DNA from: Flavobacteriales bacterium
GTDB lineage: Bacteria; Bacteroidota; Bacteroidia; Flavobacteriales; Flavobacteriaceae
Assembly (NCBI GenBank): GCA_027061855.1
Contig: JAMOVT010000067.1
Span: 1-36,988, forward strand
Direction of reading: 5' to 3'
Length of the DNA stretch: 36,988 nucleotides
Shown: piece after piece, positions 33,624 to 36,988 of the stretch
How the letters are laid out: every line of letters starts with the position of its first letter
How positions within the stretch are numbered: position 1 is the stretch's first letter
Program-made: the position numbers and the translations under genes
The notes under the pieces: model-generated
Seen by the model: only the letters and a program-made list of their open reading frames with translations
What the model was told of the DNA's origin: nothing
Databases searched by the model: none

Positions 33624-35318
33624 ATGCAATTATCCGAACAAGAAATCGTACGAAGAGAATCTTTAAAGAAATTAAGAGAGTTAGGTATTGACCCTTATCC
33701 CGCCGCTGAATATAAAGTTACTGCAAAAATTAAGGATATATTAGATAATTTTGACCAATACGAAGGCAAAGAAGTGAGTGTTGCCGGCCGAATTATGAGC
33801 CGCCGAATTATGGGAAAAGCATCCTTTGCCGAACTCAAAGATGCTACGGGAAGAATGCAAATTTATATCAACCGGGATGAACTTTGTCCGGGTGAAGATA
33901 AAACTCTTTATAATACCGTTTTTAAAAAATTGCTCGATATTGGAGATATTATCGGTGTCAAGGGAGAAGTTTTTAAAACACAAGTAGGCGAACCTTCCAT
34001 CAATGTAAAAGAGCTTACGGTATTGACAAAATCCTTACGTCCCTTACCGGTAGTGAAAATCGATGCGGACGGAAAAGTACACGATGCCTTTTCCGACCCC
34101 GAACTTCGCTACCGTCAACGCTATGTAGATTTGATTGTCAACGATAAAGTGAAAGATACTTTTATCAAACGTTCCAAGATTATCAATACGATGCGTAATT
34201 TTTTTAATGAACGCGGATATTTGGAAGTGGAAACACCGGTTCTCCAACCCATTCCCGGAGGGGCTGCCGCCAGACCTTTTATTACTCATCATAATGCTTT
34301 GGATATCCCGCTTTATTTACGTATCGCTAATGAATTATATCTCAAACGTTTAATCGTAGGAGGTTTTGACGGTGTCTATGAATTTGCCAAGGATTTCAGA
34401 AATGAAGGAATGGACAAAACACATAATCCCGAGTTTACCGTAATGGAGCTTTATGTTCCCTACAAGGATTATAATTGGATGATGGGAATGACCGAAGAGC
34501 TTTTGGAAAAGGTAGCCAAAGAAGTAACCGGGGATACCAAAGTGAAAATGGGAGATAAAACCATAGATTTTAAAGCACCCTATCCGCGTGTACCCATTCT
34601 CGATGCAATCAAAGAACATACGGGTTACGATTTACATGGAAAATCAGAAGAAAAAATCAGAGAAATTGCCAAAGAATTGGGAATTGAAGTAGATGAAACC
34701 ATGGGAAAAGGTAAATTAATCGATGAAATATTCGGAGAGAAATGTGAACATCATTATATACAACCTACTTTTATTACCGATTACCCCAAAGAAATGAGTC
34801 CTCTTACCAAAGCCCATAGAGAAAAAGAAGGTCTTACCGAACGTTTCGAACTAATGGTGAACGGAAAAGAATTGGCCAATGCTTATTCGGAGTTAAATGA
34901 CCCGATTGATCAACGCGAACGCTTTGAAGAGCAATTGAAACTCTCTCAAAAAGGAGATGACGAAGCCATGTTTATCGACCAAGATTTCCTGAGAGCTTTG
35001 GAATACGGAATGCCTCCCACCTCCGGAATAGGAATCGGGATTGACCGGTTGACGATGTTCCTAACCGACAATGACAGTATCCAGGAAGTAATCTTTTTCC
35101 CTCAAATGAAACCCGAGAAAAAAGCAGTGGAATTGACCGAAGAGGAAAAAAAGGTGCTAAATATTCTAAAAGAAACCAAAGAAATACCTCTTGCCGAACT
35201 TAAAGAAAAAGCAGGTCTGAGTAACAAAAAATGGGATAAAGCCATAAAAGGCCTTAAAAAGAAAAAAGTAGCCAAAGTGGAACAAAAAGATGATAATTTA
35301 TTCGTTGCATTAATATAA
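33624..35318 (+). CDS. lysS: Lysyl-tRNA synthetase, class II
   Basis: A 564-residue class II aminoacyl-tRNA synthetase that charges tRNA-Lys. The N-terminal OB-fold anticodon-binding domain (about 45-150) contains [23 protein letters not shown]. Motif 1 is near [34 protein letters not shown], motif 2 is [20 protein letters not shown], and motif 3 is [14 protein letters not shown]. After motif 3 and the family end near [10 protein letters not shown], an extra 65-residue Lys/Glu-rich tail (about 495-564) resembles a small winged-helix module. The substrate tRNA-Lys genes lie 12.5 kb upstream. It is followed after 7 bp by a lipoprotein gene. Confidence 0.96.
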   Translation: MQLSEQEIVRRESLKKLRELGIDPYPAAEYKVTAKIKDILDNFDQYEGKEVSVAGRIMSRRIMGKASFAELKDATGRMQIYINRDELCPGEDKTLYNTVFKKLLDIGDIIGVKGEVFKTQVGEPSINVKELTVLTKSLRPLPVVKIDADGKVHDAFSDPELRYRQRYVDLIVNDKVKDTFIKRSKIINTMRNFFNERGYLEVETPVLQPIPGGAAARPFITHHNALDIPLYLRIANELYLKRLIVGGFDGVYEFAKDFRNEGMDKTHNPEFTVMELYVPYKDYNWMMGMTEELLEKVAKEVTGDTKVKMGDKTIDFKAPYPRVPILDAIKEHTGYDLHGKSEEKIREIAKELGIEVDETMGKGKLIDEIFGEKCEHHYIQPTFITDYPKEMSPLTKAHREKEGLTERFELMVNGKELANAYSELNDPIDQRERFEEQLKLSQKGDDEAMFIDQDFLRALEYGMPPTSGIGIGIDRLTMFLTDNDSIQEVIFFPQMKPEKKAVELTEEEKKVLNILKETKEIPLAELKEKAGLSNKKWDKAIKGLKKKKVAKVEQKDDNLFVALI

Positions 35319-35325
35319 TTACACT

Positions 35326-36988
35326 ATGTTTTATAAAAGAGCAGGACTGTATTTGAGCCTTATTATTCTATTGTTTTGGTCTTGTAATTCCGGACAAAAG
35401 AAAAACGACTCTTCTATAAAACAATCCTGGCATGAGCAAATTCCGGACTATACCGGTTACATATTTGTATTTAATAAAAATGTCAAAATCAACCGGCTTA
35501 ATTCTCCTGTTTTTCAAAAATATATTTCAGAAACAGACCGGAATTTTTTGAAAAAAATTGGCTTTCAATTCCCCTTTTATTTATATGTTATCCAAAAAGA
35601 CGATAAGCTGCGTTCTTTTGTAGCTCTAGGCTTATCTTCACAATTTAATCAAACCTTTCATGAAATTGACGGAATATACGAGGGAGTAAATATTTTTAAA
35701 GCAATCAACAAAAAAAAAGAATATTTCGGATACAAAAGCAATGATATCGTTTATATATCGGATTCGCGTATTAATCTGGAAAATATGATCCGGAAAAAAA
35801 AGGAAACTCCTACTGCGGAACAACTGCGTTTATTAGAAAAAACAGATTTATTATTGGATCGAAATGCCGATTATAATTTGATACAATTCTCGCAACAGTT
35901 AAAACCCGATATTTTCAACCGGTTTTCTTTGAATATATCCTTAAAGGATTTACCCGAAATAGAAGCTTATGATGCAATAGATTATTTAAAACCTGTTTAT
36001 TCGGGAGTGGGCCTAGATGAAGAAGAAAGAAATATAGGAGAAATATTTAAAGGAATAAAAGGCGAATCACATGAAATATACCAATTTGTTCCGGAAGGTT
36101 TCACAGCTTTAACGACCATGAGCTTTGATGATTTTCCAGGATTTTATGAGCAGTTTCTCGCCTATTTTCAGTATCAGCCTTTGATTAAATATACAACTAA
36201 ATCACGCTTCCGGAGTTTGATTTCTTTAAGTGTATTTGAAGAAAATTTCAACAAAGCCATGATTTTGGGTTTTGAAGACGCTATGGACTTTATCAAGGTA
36301 AATCCGTTTTCAACTACATATAATAATTATGATATATATGAAATAAAAGAGCCTGAACAATTACAAGATTTTTTCCAACCCGTATTACCCAAGTTTAAAG
36401 CCTCGTTTTTTACTGTAATTGACGATTATATTCTTATAACGGAAAACAATGCCTACTTAAAGCAATTGATAAATTCCATAGAAAATAGAAGTACTTTGAT
36501 CAATAGAAAGGATTTTCAAGAATTTTCGGAGCTATTTCCTTCGGGTGCGCAAATTGAGAATCTCAGACAATTCCGGTTACAAGGGAATAATTTTTACCTT
36601 TATAAAAATTATAGTTTTGAAAACAACAATACGTATGTAAATTTATTATTGCAAAAAGTCGATTCAAAACAAAAACAAGAAGGTATCGAACATATGCTTA
36701 CGGTTTCTATGGAGGATACACCGATTATTAAACCACAACTCGTATATAATCACAAGCACAAAACCTATCGCATTATTTACCAAAATCAAAATAATGAACT
36801 GGTTTATAAAGACTTATCAGGACAAGAACTATGGCGTAAGAAATTTGACGGGAAAATAATCGGTAAAATATATCCTGTTGATTTATACCGCAACGGAAAA
36901 ATTCAATACACTTTCGTCACCAAAAATAAATGGTATGTAATCGACCGTTACGGAAGGAATGTAGAAGGATTTCCCGTAAAATTTAAAA
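35326..36988 (+). CDS. Uncharacterised lipoprotein, 5' part (runs off window)
   Basis: Open from ATG 35326 to the window end, at least 554 residues. The N-terminus has a hydrophobic stretch LSLIILLFWSC with a lipobox Cys at residue 20, so it is a likely lipoprotein. The body has no motif I can name; the last visible 60 residues (LWRKKFDGKIIGKIYPVDLYRNGKIQYTF ... YVIDRYGRNVEGFPVKF) look like repeated beta-blade units as in WD40/PQQ-type propellers. It starts 7 bp after lysS and is probably co-transcribed. Function unknown. The C-terminus is outside the window. Confidence 0.8.
   Translation, partial: MFYKRAGLYLSLIILLFWSCNSGQKKNDSSIKQSWHEQIPDYTGYIFVFNKNVKINRLNSPVFQKYISETDRNFLKKIGFQFPFYLYVIQKDDKLRSFVALGLSSQFNQTFHEIDGIYEGVNIFKAINKKKEYFGYKSNDIVYISDSRINLENMIRKKKETPTAEQLRLLEKTDLLLDRNADYNLIQFSQQLKPDIFNRFSLNISLKDLPEIEAYDAIDYLKPVYSGVGLDEEERNIGEIFKGIKGESHEIYQFVPEGFTALTTMSFDDFPGFYEQFLAYFQYQPLIKYTTKSRFRSLISLSVFEENFNKAMILGFEDAMDFIKVNPFSTTYNNYDIYEIKEPEQLQDFFQPVLPKFKASFFTVIDDYILITENNAYLKQLINSIENRSTLINRKDFQEFSELFPSGAQIENLRQFRLQGNNFYLYKNYSFENNNTYVNLLLQKVDSKQKQEGIEHMLTVSMEDTPIIKPQLVYNHKHKTYRIIYQNQNNELVYKDLSGQELWRKKFDGKIIGKIYPVDLYRNGKIQYTFVTKNKWYVIDRYGRNVEGFPVKFK

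Overview
The window looks like chromosomal DNA of a Bacteroidota bacterium, most likely a member of the Flavobacteriia. It is AT-rich. Ribosome-binding purine tracts are mostly absent before start codons. Most transcription units are preceded by a TAnnTTTG element, the -7 box of the Bacteroidota housekeeping sigma factor. The gene set also fits the phylum: 30S protein THX, a SUF-type iron-sulfur operon, an S41 lipoprotein protease, a FabI reductase and several SPII lipoproteins with an early Cys.

Layout. Positions 1-3726 look accessory: a tandemly duplicated GIY-YIG gene with hairpin repeats, then a very AT-rich 1019-residue membrane phosphotransferase fused to ILEI-like and GDPD-like domains. 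Positions 3896-7922 hold cysM, a lipoprotein, rpsA with a structured leader, and the tiny THX gene. Positions 7939-13477 on the minus strand form a probable mutS2-yciH-lon-CYTH operon, with ung divergent from it. Positions 14194-19900 carry a small lipoprotein, an outer-membrane-like protein, gyrB, a glycosyltransferase, a cold-shock gene and trmD. A DUF2202 lipoprotein and three tRNA genes (Leu-GAG and two identical Lys-TTT) follow.

Positions 21349-26731 on the minus strand are a suf operon (sufB-sufC-sufD ... sufE-DUF59). The slot between sufD and sufE, where related bacteria normally carry the cysteine desulfurase gene sufS, instead holds a four-helix-bundle S23-type gene surrounded by three arrays of strictly phased 7-bp repeats. 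Further 7-bp and 8-bp arrays lie between sufB and sufC. Positions 26919-36988 carry folP with an S41 protease, a PAS protein with a cation/proton antiporter, fabI with a MenE-like ligase, a 453-bp gap with a 130-bp inverted-repeat element, lysS, and a lipoprotein that runs off the window.

The most unusual items are the sufS-less suf operon with phased heptad arrays, the possible loop-loop and alternative pairing in the rpsA leader, the three-part membrane enzyme, and a 44-bp perfect palindrome shared by the ends of two convergent genes. All assignments come from reading motifs by eye; no database search was run.
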